64,000 nt of DNA from the NCBI GenBank assembly GCA_032716605.1, contig CM064572.1, forward strand, positions 38,784,915 to 38,848,914, read 5' to 3'. This document shows, in pieces, positions 20,151 through 30,310 of this stretch; the first letter of the stretch is position 1, and each line of letters starts with the position of its first letter. Made by a program: the position numbers and the translations under genes. The notes under the pieces were generated by a model that had not been told where the DNA came from, searched no databases, and was given only the letters and a program-made list of their open reading frames with translations. The stretch is from Paralithodes platypus (Eukaryota > Arthropoda > Malacostraca > Decapoda > Lithodidae).

Positions 20151-21945
20151 TGTTACGACTGGGGTTTAAATATATCAGGGCTCTTATTCATTGGACTAGT
20201 AATGGCATAAATGCTACAACGGAAAGCGCTAGATCCAACCTCTGATGTATATTCCCAGAGAACAAAGAACACAAATACTCTCCAGAGTTCTATATGCAAT
20301 AATAGGCTATCAAACTCAATAAATGTGCATCTATTCTAGGCTTAATGTTATGTGAAAACAGCCTATTACTACCTATAACCGAAGGTGCTTGGTTATGGTA
20401 TGCAAAGTAAGGTGGTAAGAGAAGTTACAGCTTACGTTACTTTAATCAATAAATGTCAGGCACTCCTGCATGAAAGAAAGTGCACTAAAGTCCTTCAACA
20501 CTAACAAGGAATCTTCTTTAAATGTTAGATGCTATAAAGATGCTCGTATCGGAAATGGAACCCCAAAAAGGCAGGCAGCGGAACAATGCTCGTGCAGGCT
20601 ATGCACACAAAAAGGCAGAATATATAATGCCGTCGGAGCCAAGAATATCTTAAACACTACAACAATAATGATCGCCACGACAATGCAGTATTCCTATCAA
20701 CAAAAAGAGCCTAAGTCGTTTGTGTCTCCATACATCAAACTAGGCTACGAAATGCTTGTGTAATCATAAATGGGTATACATAAAAAGAGTAATTGGTTTA
20801 ATATACTTAATGTCTACTGTGACTGATAAAGTCTAGCTAGAGTCAATGATACGAGATACTGGTGCGCATGGCATGCCGCATAGCCTAGTGCAAATCTCAA
20901 GTCTGTGCGTCAAATATTACGTTATAGGGAAGGGTAGCTCTCTTGAGAAACCTTAATACCGAAGTATTAAGCGTTCTCCTGGCGTACCTCAAAGACAAAC
21001 AACGAGCTTAGAACAGTGCAGAATGGTATAGGCAAAAAGCCCTCATTCGTGCATGCTCTACTCTCAATGGCACACAGACTAGAATTTACTCAATCAACTC
21101 CAGTTCTCAGGTATGTCGTGCAGCTTTTAACTAAAGCCAGCACTCATAGGAAACAATACCTTATAATATCAGACTCCTAGTCTAGCATTATCTAATCCAG
21201 CAGAACACTAATAATTAAAGGAAGCAGTACTAAACAATATGAATGCCAACCAATGCTTCGTGATCCACTTATCTTAACAACTAACATACATGGGTTATAT
21301 CAGACCTTAACACACAATACAACTGGCCAGCATGAAGCTGATTTTGCAGAGTTAACCAGAGGGGATATAATGTTAATAAAAGGTGGTGAAAGATATGGAA
21401 AATGAGAGAGATAGGCAGAGGAAAAGGTTCTCAGGTGCGGTAAGGGAGACAGATATCCAAGGGAAAAAGAGGAATGCGTTCTAGAAACCAGATCTGAGAG
21501 AGAGAGTGGCGAGGAACTGTATATATACTCGCACTAGCTCGAGGCGCGTGGGAAAAAAGCGGTTACAAGTCCTCTAGCCACTAGCAAGGGAGCTAGCAGC
21601 ATGGTAAGGACCTCTCTCCACCAACCCCCACGAGGCAGCCAGCCGTGACATCATCGAGCAGGACAAAAACACTGCGCGCTCCCTCTCACTCTGTTCTACT
21701 CTCTCTCTCTCTCCCAGATCCCATCATTTCTAGTTAATGATAAAACATATACTTTACAATTAAATATATAAAGCCTTGACATGGGTGAAAACAAAGAGCC
21801 TTTCTGGACTGCCCATGACACAAGCTTTCATATGAAATAAAGCACACTCTAATACATAAACTGTAGCCCCATCCACTGCCCTGGCGATCCTAGCGAGTCA
21901 CTGTAGGACAAGCCATGCGGTTCTAACGGAGTGGTTAACGTCACA
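20151..21945 (-). repeat. 3' LTR of Gmr1-like copy 1
   Basis: 1795 bp, 'tgttacgactgg' to 'gttaacgtcaca' on the + strand. It has no gene: the 97-codon frame at 20470-20763 reappears in the other LTR simply because the LTRs are copies. Confidence 0.9.
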
Positions 21946-21965
21946 CCCCCCCAAGATTTTTCTCA
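21946..21965 (-). promoter_or_regulatory. Polypurine tract, Gmr1-like copy 1
   Basis: On the - strand the sequence 'aaaatcttggggggg' directly abuts the LTR, the place where the plus-strand primer forms. Copy 2 has the matching 'atcttgggggagg' at 55557-55569. Confidence 0.75.
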
Positions 21966-22412
21966 GAGGCCCCAAGGCTCACAAAAATCTGATGGTTAGA
22001 ACCCATGCTATATCTCCACTTCCCATCACCCAGCGGCAGTAAAATATCTGGCACAGTTCTTCAACAAAACATTTTTCAAAATTATAACCCTCCCCAACAC
22101 CATAGGTTAAATTATATGTAGTCCTCAAGAGCGAGCTTCTCTAGCCCAGCATTCTGAGAGGAGTGCAACTCAGAATTACTGCTATAACATACTAAAAAAA
22201 TTCAACTATCAAAGAAAGAGTTTTTATTTGATTTTTATGTTTATAATTTGTTTATTTCGGCTGCACTATAGGGGCAAGCCTAGTTTTTTCTTCTATACCA
22301 AACGCTCAACTCCTGCTTTACGACCCAATACGCTGGGCTACAACCGCGAGCCAACAAGCACCAAGCGCAAAATACTATTCAAACTAAAGCAGGAGGCTAC
22401 CCGTGTGTCAAT

Positions 22413-25400
22413 CTACCCAGGATCATCTACCCTCGAAAGACAATCTGCAATCACGTTGTCACAACCGGCAATATGGCGTATGTCCAGGTTATATTCCTGT
22501 AACATTAGCGACCACCTGGTCAGCCTCATATTCCGATTGTGAAACTGGTTCAAAAACTTGAGAGGGTGATGATCTGTGTAAATTACAACGACTGGACCAT
22601 AGGCTGGAACATAGACCTCGAAATGCCGCAGTGCAAGTACAATTGCCAGCAGCTCTTTCTCGACAACAGAGTAGTTCTTTTGGGCTGAATTGAACTTCTT
22701 CGAGTAGAAACTAACAGGATGTTCCAGCCCATCATCGTCCTTTTGCATAAGGACGGCACCAGCCCCCACACCACTAGCATCCGTTGCTAGTTGGAAAGGT
22801 AGGCTAAAGTCAGGGGCCCTGAGGATCGGGTGAGTGCACAACAGGTGTTTTACTACGCTAAACGCCTTCTCACACTCAGGCGCCCATTTGAATTTCTTAT
22901 CCTTCGCTAAAAGATCTGTCAGAGGTGCTAGCACGGTAGAGTACCCCTTAATGAAGCGTCTGTAGTATCCGATCATACCTAAGAACCTCATGATCTGCTT
23001 CTTGGTGGCCGGCCGGGGAAAGTGATCAATCGCAGCTATCTTGTTCTGTGGGGGGCACACCTGTCCCAACCCCACCACGAACCCAAGATACTGCACGGAC
23101 GCCCGCACGAAATCACACTTTGCCAGGTTGACCACCAAGCCAGCCTCACTAAGCCTCTTGAACAGGAGTTCTACGTGCTCACAATAACTCGTAAAGCTGT
23201 TGTCATAGATAATAACATCGTCGAGGTATACTGTGCAATTAGGAATGTCTGCCGTTATATCATTCATCAAACTCTGAAAGGTAGCGGGTGCGTTCTTTAG
23301 ACCATAAGGCATAACGTTAGAGCGGTAGGTAGCACCATCCACCACAAAACCACATACCTCTTTCGCTCGTTCGGACAAGGGCACCTGCCAGTATCCCTTA
23401 ACCAAGTCCACCTTGGTTAGGTACTTTGCATTGCCTATCTTGTCCACACAGTCGTCGACCCGAGGAAGAGGGTATGGGTTGGTGGGCGTCAAACCGTTTA
23501 ACCGTCTGTAGTCTACACAGAATCGCACCTTACCATCCGGTTTTGGTTGCAGCGTGACGGGAGATGTCCACTTCACCACCCCCTTCTCAATCAGCCCCCT
23601 TGTTAACATATACTCCAACTCCGCCCGGAGGGCCGGCAGTTTAATAGGGGGCACCCTATAGGGAACTGACTTGAAAGGGGGGTGGTCTCCTACGTCCACG
23701 TCGTGCACCTCTAGGGTAGTGAGGCCTGGGTGCTCCGCGAAAACAGAGGGGTATGAACCGAACAGGCGCTCCACAGCCACCCGCTGATGCTCAGGTAAGT
23801 GTTGCAACGCTTCCTGAGCCGCCTGGTTCGTGTTCCCCGCCCACTGGTTGGCAGAGACATGATGATCCCAGTTATCCTCCACCTGAGCTTGACTGTCCCG
23901 TTCTCCTTCTCCACCTTGACTGCTAACCGTCATCACAGGCACAGTGAAAGGCTCAGGGGGGTGCCTCACATACTCCTTCATAAGATTAACGTGACATAAC
24001 TGATTGCGCTTACGTCTGTCTGGAGTGGCTACCAAGTAATCCAGGTCCGATAGCTTCTCAACCATCCTATAAGGACCAGTGTACTTCGCGGATAAGGGGT
24101 GACCTACAAGGGGCAGTAGAATCAACAACTCCTGTCCCACGTGAAACTCCCTGAGTTTAACCTTGAGGTCGTACCTGTCCTTCATGAGGGCCTGAGAGCT
24201 AGTCAAATTACGGCCAGCCAACTCCAGACTGCGCAACATCCGTTCCCGACTGTCGAGGACATACTTGAGCATAGAACAAGGTTTTTCTGCGCCCTCCCAT
24301 ATTTCTTTAACCATATGGAGAGGCCCTCTGACACGGTGTCCAAAGACGAGCTCATTAGGGCTGAATCCCAAACTTTCCCCAGGTACCTCCCGTGCAGCAA
24401 ACAAAACATATGGCAGACCAAGATTCCAATTTTTCCCATTCTCAAAGCAATAACAACGAAGCATAGATTTTAAGGTTGAGTGCCATCGCTCTAACACACC
24501 CTGGCTCTCCGGATGATACGCAGATGACACAACCGTAACAATCCCATGCTGCTGCATAGTTTGAACAAAGAGGTTAGAAGTGAAGTTGGATCCTTGGTCT
24601 GACTGAATCTCCTGCGGGTAACCATACCGGGAAAAATACACTAGCAAGTTTTGGACCACCGTCTTCGCTGACCCATTTCTCATAGGGTAAGCGTCAGGGT
24701 ACCTTGTTGCTACATCCATGATGGTCAGGAGAAACTTGTTTCCGGCCCTTGTAGGGGGAAGGGGGCCAACCATATCCACTATAACCTTACTAAAGGAAGG
24801 CCCACTGACAGGAATCGGGTGTAACGGCGCCTTAGGAATGCTCTGATTCGGTTTGCCAACCTTCTGACACACATCACACATTGCCACCCATGACACAACT
24901 TGTGCTCTCAGACCAGGCCACCAAAATAATTTCCCCAAGGCTGCAACCGTCTTACGGACACCCAGATGTCCCGCCAGTGGTACATCATGGGGCAACCTAA
25001 GTAGGCTTTCCCTGCAAACCCTCTGCACGACCAGCTGGTCTACCTCTCCTGACCCCCCCTCCCAGTTCCTCTGCGGATCTTGGAATCGCCGGTATAATAT
25101 GCCATCTATGAAAACAAAATCTCCCGACTGTGCATCACTGTCCTCCTCCAACTCGACAGCACCGGTACCACATTCAAGAACCTCCGGGTCTTCCAATTGC
25201 AACTTACGAATGTCCGAAGGAGCAAGCCTATCCAAGTGTTTGCGAAACAACTCATGCCCCCCTCCTACATTAAATTTGGCCTCCCGTTGCTCTCTCTCCG
25301 CGTACCGTTGCTGTCTCATCGTCTTTTTAAGCCCATCCACTGCCTTCTCAGGAACAGTTAATGGGTCTTCTCTAGACTCGAAAATTGGTCCTAATAATGA

Positions 25401-25559
25401 GTCCCCGAGAATGTCCGCTGATACTGAACTCTCAACCGCATCAACTTTCAACCCCTTCTCGGTACCCTTCCTCCGCTGATCTAAAGACTGTTGACCAGAA
25501 TGTGACTCCCTGGATGCAAGGGACGGGTGACAACACACGCCATAGGTTGCCCCCGACAC
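22413..25559 (-). CDS. pol: Gmr1-like Pol: integrase, reverse transcriptase, RNase H
   Basis: A 1048-codon open frame. Residues 147-235 carry the integrase zinc domain (H191, H198, C228, C231). The DDE core is at D262, D321 and E357, with the canonical 35-residue D-E spacing. RT spans about 600-880: WTSPVTLQPKPDGKVRF, motif A with D718 in KVDLVKG, and the YLDD box at 778-781. RNase H follows: D927 in ATDASG, E968/E970 in VEKELLA, D996 in YTDHHPL and D1034 in CDNVIADCLSR. It makes and integrates element DNA. Integrase before RT is reversed relative to ordinary gypsy. All catalytic residues are present. The first ~10 codons are out of frame with the protease ORF, and the same interval in copy 2 is in one frame, so the Met here is not the native start. 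Confidence 0.93.
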   Translation of the reverse strand: MSGATYGVCCHPSLASRESHSGQQSLDQRRKGTEKGLKVDAVESSVSADILGDSLLGPIFESREDPLTVPEKAVDGLKKTMRQQRYAEREQREAKFNVGGGHELFRKHLDRLAPSDIRKLQLEDPEVLECGTGAVELEEDSDAQSGDFVFIDGILYRRFQDPQRNWEGGSGEVDQLVVQRVCRESLLRLPHDVPLAGHLGVRKTVAALGKLFWWPGLRAQVVSWVAMCDVCQKVGKPNQSIPKAPLHPIPVSGPSFSKVIVDMVGPLPPTRAGNKFLLTIMDVATRYPDAYPMRNGSAKTVVQNLLVYFSRYGYPQEIQSDQGSNFTSNLFVQTMQQHGIVTVVSSAYHPESQGVLERWHSTLKSMLRCYCFENGKNWNLGLPYVLFAAREVPGESLGFSPNELVFGHRVRGPLHMVKEIWEGAEKPCSMLKYVLDSRERMLRSLELAGRNLTSSQALMKDRYDLKVKLREFHVGQELLILLPLVGHPLSAKYTGPYRMVEKLSDLDYLVATPDRRKRNQLCHVNLMKEYVRHPPEPFTVPVMTVSSQGGEGERDSQAQVEDNWDHHVSANQWAGNTNQAAQEALQHLPEHQRVAVERLFGSYPSVFAEHPGLTTLEVHDVDVGDHPPFKSVPYRVPPIKLPALRAELEYMLTRGLIEKGVVKWTSPVTLQPKPDGKVRFCVDYRRLNGLTPTNPYPLPRVDDCVDKIGNAKYLTKVDLVKGYWQVPLSERAKEVCGFVVDGATYRSNVMPYGLKNAPATFQSLMNDITADIPNCTVYLDDVIIYDNSFTSYCEHVELLFKRLSEAGLVVNLAKCDFVRASVQYLGFVVGLGQVCPPQNKIAAIDHFPRPATKKQIMRFLGMIGYYRRFIKGYSTVLAPLTDLLAKDKKFKWAPECEKAFSVVKHLLCTHPILRAPDFSLPFQLATDASGVGAGAVLMQKDDDGLEHPVSFYSKKFNSAQKNYSVVEKELLAIVLALRHFEVYVPAYGPVVVIYTDHHPLKFLNQFHNRNMRLTRWSLMLQEYNLDIRHIAGCDNVIADCLSRVDDPG

Positions 25560-26170
25560 TTCTCAACCCACTCCTGCTCCTCCCTACTCACGTCGGCCGG
25601 CTTCTCGGCAACGACCAAGGGTGGAGCCTCAGAAGTAGGCCCCGCAAAGTCGTTGCCGAGAAGGAGGTCGACGCCCCCAACAGGTAACTTCTCCACAATT
25701 CCTACATCCAGGTCACGAGTCACACCATCAACTTCCATCTTCATTCTTACAAGCGGGTATGACCTTGTTGCATTAACTCCCTGAACCACAACCACCCGTG
25801 CCGTATTTACAGGTTTACCAGTGAAATTCCTCAACAATGTTTGCGATGCCCCAGTGTCACGCAAAATTCTCACCTCATGTCTTCTACCCCCCCACTCCAC
25901 ACAACCGAGTCCCCTGTGGTCACTAAAGGCATCACGGACAGGGAATAAGCCTTCCGGATCCTTCTGCACTGGCAGTGTATTTACCTCGGAAGAATTGCCT
26001 CTAACAAACTCCGATGTCCTCTTGAACACTCCAATGCCGTGAGCAAAAGACACGGATGCCGGAGGAGGTCGACTAGGGCACTCATTTGCTTTATGACCCT
26101 CCTTGTGGCACTTAAAACACATAAATTTCGGTTTCGGCTTATACTGTGATGTAACAGGCCCCTGACTTTT
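25481..26170 (-). CDS. Gmr1-like nucleocapsid knuckle and aspartic protease
   Basis: The frame from 26122 starts at a CCHC zinc knuckle (CFKCHKEGHKANEC; C-x2-C-x4-H-x4-C), the RNA-binding nucleocapsid. An aspartic protease follows with active site LRDTGASQTLL and the flap/C-terminal motif GVDLLLGNDFAG. The protease matures Gag-Pol. In copy 2 this text is continuous with the capsid upstream. Here an in-frame TAG separates them at about 26171, where copy 2 has a Lys codon. At its 3' end the ORF overlaps the pol frame by 79 bases in another phase. Because copy 2 shows no phase change there, I read this as a mutation rather than programmed frameshifting. Confidence 0.85.
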   Translation of the reverse strand, partial: KSQGPVTSQYKPKPKFMCFKCHKEGHKANECPSRPPPASVSFAHGIGVFKRTSEFVRGNSSEVNTLPVQKDPEGLFPVRDAFSDHRGLGCVEWGGRRHEVRILRDTGASQTLLRNFTGKPVNTARVVVVQGVNATRSYPLVRMKMEVDGVTRDLDVGIVEKLPVGGVDLLLGNDFAGPTSEAPPLVVAEKPADVSREEQEWVEKCRGQPMACVVTRPLHPGSHILVNSL

Positions 26171-27493
26171 CTAATACGGCGTGGTGTTAGGTTTGAATTC
26201 AGTTTTAGTTTCATTGCTCTTTTGCTTAAATGTGTCGTTGCTACGGGGAGGGGGAGGATAACGGTCCCTAGCACTTGCATCGTACTTCTGTGAGGACCCG
26301 CAACCCCGAATCAACGACAGCCGTAGCTCAGCCATTTCTGCTGCTTCTACTAGAGTTCTTGGGTTTTTCTCCTTTAAGTTCAAAGTTAGATCACCGCCCG
26401 TGCTCTTAAAGAACTGCTCCAACATCATTAACTGCTTAATTTCATCAAATGTTGTGACCTTCTCAGATCGGAGCCAGTTCCCCATAGCATCGGACAAGTC
26501 CCGGGTGTGTTCCAAAAAGGTGCTATCTCTTCCCTTAGTTACACCCCGGAACTTCAAACGGTACGTTTCTGGTTTCAGTTCGTAAGCCCTCAGGACAGCC
26601 TCCTTGAGATCCTCGTACACAATACATAACTCCAAAGGTAACGCATCGTAGGCTTTAAGACCCTTGCCTATTAATCTAGAGGATACAAGTGCTGCCCATT
26701 TATTCTCGGGCCACTGGTGTTCCTGGCACTTCTTCTCAAAGCATGTGAAAAATTCTGTTACACCACTCTCATCAAACACCGGAACCAGTTTCAATAAGTG
26801 CGAGAGAGACTGCTCATGAACACGGTTACCAGCCCCAAGTCGCTGTCCCGTTGCCTCTACTCGCGACTTCTCTACATCCATGTCGGCACAGTACCTAGTC
26901 GACTCAGCTTGGATTTTTGCTAGCTCTATGTGCTCATGACTGATAGTTTTTCTCTCTTCTATCTTGGCTAATTCTATTTGCTGCTCACCTGCCCTGATAG
27001 CCTTTCTCTCTTCGATCTTAGCTAATTCGAGCTGAAGCAATAATTCTGGAGATAACCCTTGAGGAGGTGAAGGTGCTACAATGTTTGAAATTACCGGTGG
27101 TCCCCCCAGGGGCAACCCACCCTGCCAGTCACCACCCACCTGTGGAAACGTACCCGGGGTCGGCAAACTACTGGGAGTCGAGTGTAGGGGAAGCATGGCC
27201 GAAGGGCTCTGAGCACTCAACCCATCTCGCTCACCAGTCACCCTGCCCAGTACACACGTTATCAAGTTATCCTTGGTCATGCTGCTAGTAACCGCATGAC
27301 CGATAGCTGTGGCCAGGCATTGAAGACCGTACCGATCCATACCCTCCAACCGCTCGGCAGTAACAGGCCATTGCAAAAATATCCTAGCATCCTCCTCACA
27401 GTTCACCTTATTAACCGTATCATCATACTGCTGTTCCTCAGTTTCGACATTACGTACTGTGTCTCCATTCTCCTCTGATCCGGTATAAGACAT
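26171..27493 (-). CDS. gag: Gmr1-like Gag (matrix-like, coiled coil, capsid)
   Basis: I start at the ATG at 27493, which aligns with the first Met of copy 2 (MSYTGSEE versus MSNTLEHS), rather than the upstream frame. The protein has an acidic N-terminus, a Pro-rich linker, a charged helical repeat (LAKIEERKAI... repeated three times, a likely coiled coil), then a capsid-like domain (LLKLVPVFDESGVTEFF, KWAALVSSRLIGKGLKAYDAL) and a C-terminal helical block (IKQLMMLEQFF, EKNPRTLVEAAEMAEL). The last block resembles the vertebrate SCAN domain, which is thought to descend from Gmr1-type Gag. It ends with a premature TAG before the zinc knuckle. Confidence 0.85.
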   Translation of the reverse strand: MSYTGSEENGDTVRNVETEEQQYDDTVNKVNCEEDARIFLQWPVTAERLEGMDRYGLQCLATAIGHAVTSSMTKDNLITCVLGRVTGERDGLSAQSPSAMLPLHSTPSSLPTPGTFPQVGGDWQGGLPLGGPPVISNIVAPSPPQGLSPELLLQLELAKIEERKAIRAGEQQIELAKIEERKTISHEHIELAKIQAESTRYCADMDVEKSRVEATGQRLGAGNRVHEQSLSHLLKLVPVFDESGVTEFFTCFEKKCQEHQWPENKWAALVSSRLIGKGLKAYDALPLELCIVYEDLKEAVLRAYELKPETYRLKFRGVTKGRDSTFLEHTRDLSDAMGNWLRSEKVTTFDEIKQLMMLEQFFKSTGGDLTLNLKEKNPRTLVEAAEMAELRLSLIRGCGSSQKYDASARDRYPPPPRSNDTFKQKSNETKTEFKPNTTPY

Positions 27494-27684
27494 GATGCTC
27501 ACAAAAATTTCCCACCTCAATATTCAGAAAAGAAGTACCCCAAACTCTTATACCTTAATATACACACAAAAATTCTCGGAAATACTCAAGGGCTATACTA
27601 TGTTGCAAAAAAAATATATTCTTGCTGATCCCCGCAAAATATTCTCCAAAACAACAAATGTTCCCTGCTAATAAATGTAGGTTC

Positions 27685-27710
27685 ACCAAATCCTAGGTAA
27701 GGTCGCCATT
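27685..27710 (-). promoter_or_regulatory. Primer-binding site, Gmr1-like copy 1
   Basis: On the - strand the LTR end is followed by 'aatggcgaccttacc', with TGGCGACC two bases in. Copy 2 has the same 'aatggcgacc'. The octamer is complementary to a tRNA ending GGTCGCCA, as some arginine tRNAs do. The tRNA identity is inferred. Confidence 0.55.
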
Positions 27711-30152
27711 TGTTACGACTGGGGTTTAAATATATCAGGGCTCTTATTCATTGGACTAGTAATGGCATAAATGCTACAACGGAAAGCGCTAGATCCAACC
27801 TCTGATGTATATTCCCAGTGAACAAAGAACACAAATACTCTCCAGAGTTCTATATGCAATAATAGGCTATCAAACTCTCAATAAATGTGCGTCTATTCTA
27901 GGCTTAATGTTATGTGAAAACAGCCTATTACTACCTATAACCGAAGGTGCTTGGTTATGGTATGCAAAGTAAGGTGGTAAGAGAAGTTACAGCTTACGTT
28001 ACTTTAATCAATAAATGTCAGGCACTCCTGCATGAAAGAAAGTGCACTAAAGTCCTTCAACACTAACAAGGAATTTTCTTTAAATGTTAGATGCTATAAA
28101 GATGCTCGTATCGGAAATGGAACCCAAAAAAGGCAGGCAGCGGAACAATGCTCGTGCAGGCTATGTACACAAAAAGGCAGAATATATAATGCCGTCGGAG
28201 CCAAGAATATCCTAAACACTACAACAATAATGATCGCCACGACAATGCAGTATTCCTATCAACAAAAAGAGCCTAAGTCGTTTGTGTCTCCATACATCAA
28301 ACTAGGCTGCGAAATGCTTGTGTAATCATAAATGGGTATACATAAAAAGAGTAATTGGTTTAATATACTTAATGTCTACTGTGACTGATAAAGTCTAGCT
28401 AGAGTCAATGATATGAGATACTGTTGCGCATGGCATGCCGCATAGCCTAGTGCAAATCTCAAGTCAGTGCGTCAAATATTTCGTTATAGGGAAGGGTAGC
28501 TCTCTTGAGAAACCTTAATACCGAAGTATTAAGCGTTCTCCTGGCGTACCTCAAAGACAAACAACGAGCTTAGAACAGTGCAGAATGGTATAGGCAAAAA
28601 GCCCTCATTCGTGCATGCTCTACTCTCAATGGCACACAGACTAGAATTTACTCAATCAACTCCAGTTCTCAGGTATGTCGTGCAGCTTTTAACTAAAGCC
28701 AGCACTCATAGGAAACAATGCCTTATAATATCAGACTCCTACTCTAGCATTATCTAATCCAGCAGAACACTAATAATTAACCCGGCAAGCGCGATAGGCC
28801 TCACGGAAGGCTTCCTATAGGGAACGCGATAGGCCTCACGGAAGCAGGACCATAAAATAAGCCTTCCATAAAAAAAAAGGGCCTATCAAAACAAAGGAAT
28901 TTGTCTCTAGGTGAGATAATTCCCCTCCAGTACTCATCCATGTAAATCTCACCCACCCCCCTCCCCTCCTTCCCCACCTTATTCCCCCCTCCCTCCCCTC
29001 CTCAATTATCACCTATTTTTCCTCTTATTATCATCATTTATCGGTTATTTTTCTCTCCCGCGATAATGTAGCACAAGTGGGTTGCATAAAAGATCGTTAT
29101 GCAACACCCAGACACCGGCACACACCGCCCCGCTCGTCTCAGTTGACTCCCAGACAGCGAGAGGGGAGGGCTGCCTGTCTCTCTCTCTCGCCTGAGATTA
29201 TGACCGGGTGGCCAATATCTTCGTTTTTCACCACCCAAATGCTTTTCCCACTTATTTTAGCACTCTTGAAGGTTCATATATACATCATATATGTAAAATA
29301 AAAGCATACCGAAAACAAATAATGGTTTATATTGTAAATATAACAAATTCTGTCAGAATCCAGGGCTAGAAATGCACAAATAACTGCCCTAGCACCTACG
29401 TCTATATCGCGCTTGTCAGGTTAAAGGAAGCAGTACTAAACAATATGAATGCCAACCAATGCTTCGTGATCCACTTATCTTAACAACTAACATACATGGG
29501 TTATATCAGACCTTAACGCACAATACAACTGGCCAGCATGAAGCTGATTTTGCAGAGTTAACCAGAGGGGATATAATGTTAATAAAAGGTGGTGAGAGAT
29601 ATGGAAAATGAGAGAGATAGGCAGAGGAAAAGTTTCTCAGGTGCGGCGAGGGGGACAGATATCCAAGGGAAAAAGAGGAATGCGTTCTAGAAACCAGATC
29701 TGAGGGAGAGAGTGGCGAGGAACTGTATATATACTCGCACTAGCTCGAGGCGCGTGGGAAAAAAGCGGTTACAAGTCCTCTAGCCACTAGCAAGGGAGCT
29801 AGCAGCATGGTAAGGACCTCTCTCCACCAACCCCCACGAGGCAGCCAGCCGTGACGTCATCGAGCGGGACAAAACACTGCGCGCTCCCTCTCACTCTGTT
29901 CTACTCTCTCTCTCTCTCTCCCAGATCCCATCATTATTAGTTAATGATAAAACATATACTTTACAATTAAATATATAAAGCCTTGACATGGGTGAAAACA
30001 AAGAGCCTTTCTGGACTGCCCATGACACAAGCTTTCATATGAAATAAAGCACACTCTAATACATAAACTGTAGCCCCATCCACTGCCCTGGCGATCCTAG
30101 CGAGTCACTGTAGGACAAGCCATGCGGTTCTAACGGAGTGGTTAACGTCACA
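27711..30152 (-). repeat. 5' LTR of Gmr1-like copy 1, with nested MITE
   Basis: 2442 bp. Without the 640-bp MITE and one TTAA it is 1798 bp, against 1795 bp for its partner. The 97-codon frame at 28032-28325 is an LTR shadow. Confidence 0.9.
28781..29420. mobile_element. piggyBac-like MITE in the LTR
   Basis: 640 bp flanked by TTAA (28777-28780 and 29421-29424). The ends 'cccggcaagcgcgata' and inverted 'cctgacaagcgcgata' match at 14 of 16. The partner LTR has the uninterrupted site at about 21218-21221, proving insertion and its TTAA duplication. A further copy of the terminal motif ('gcgataggcctcacggaag') is repeated just inside the left end. No transposase. Confidence 0.85.
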
Positions 30153-30310
30153 AGGAGGATACATGTTTTTCATAATACGTGTTGCTAGCCCCAAACGCGC
30201 GAGCAACTGTGGCTTTCAACCATCCGACACATCCCCCTTTTATTTATGTGCATCATACATGTTACATACAAATAAAGTTTATGTTTTTGTTTTACCCTAC
30301 TGTGGAAAGA

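Larger units (their letters stand above)
20151..30152 (-). mobile_element. Gmr1-like Ty3/gypsy retrotransposon, copy 1
   Basis: A full-length element on the - strand with LTRs at 20151-21945 and 27711-30152 and a 4-bp target duplication 'agga' (20147-20150 and 30153-30156). Internal order is Gag, zinc knuckle, aspartic protease, integrase, RT, RNase H. Integrase upstream of RT is the hallmark of Gmr1-type gypsy elements. The LTRs look nearly identical once the MITE at 28781-29420 is discounted, so insertion was fairly recent. One in-frame stop and one frameshift interrupt gag-pol. Confidence 0.9.

Noticed and set aside
20470..20763. 97-codon frame conserved at 28032-28325
   Set aside because: Both lie in the two LTRs of one element, on the strand opposite to its genes. 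Identity reflects LTR copying, not selection.
25481..25559. Overlap of protease and integrase frames as a programmed frameshift
   Set aside because: Copy 2 has the two domains in the same phase, separated only by a point stop, so the phase change in copy 1 is most simply a mutation.
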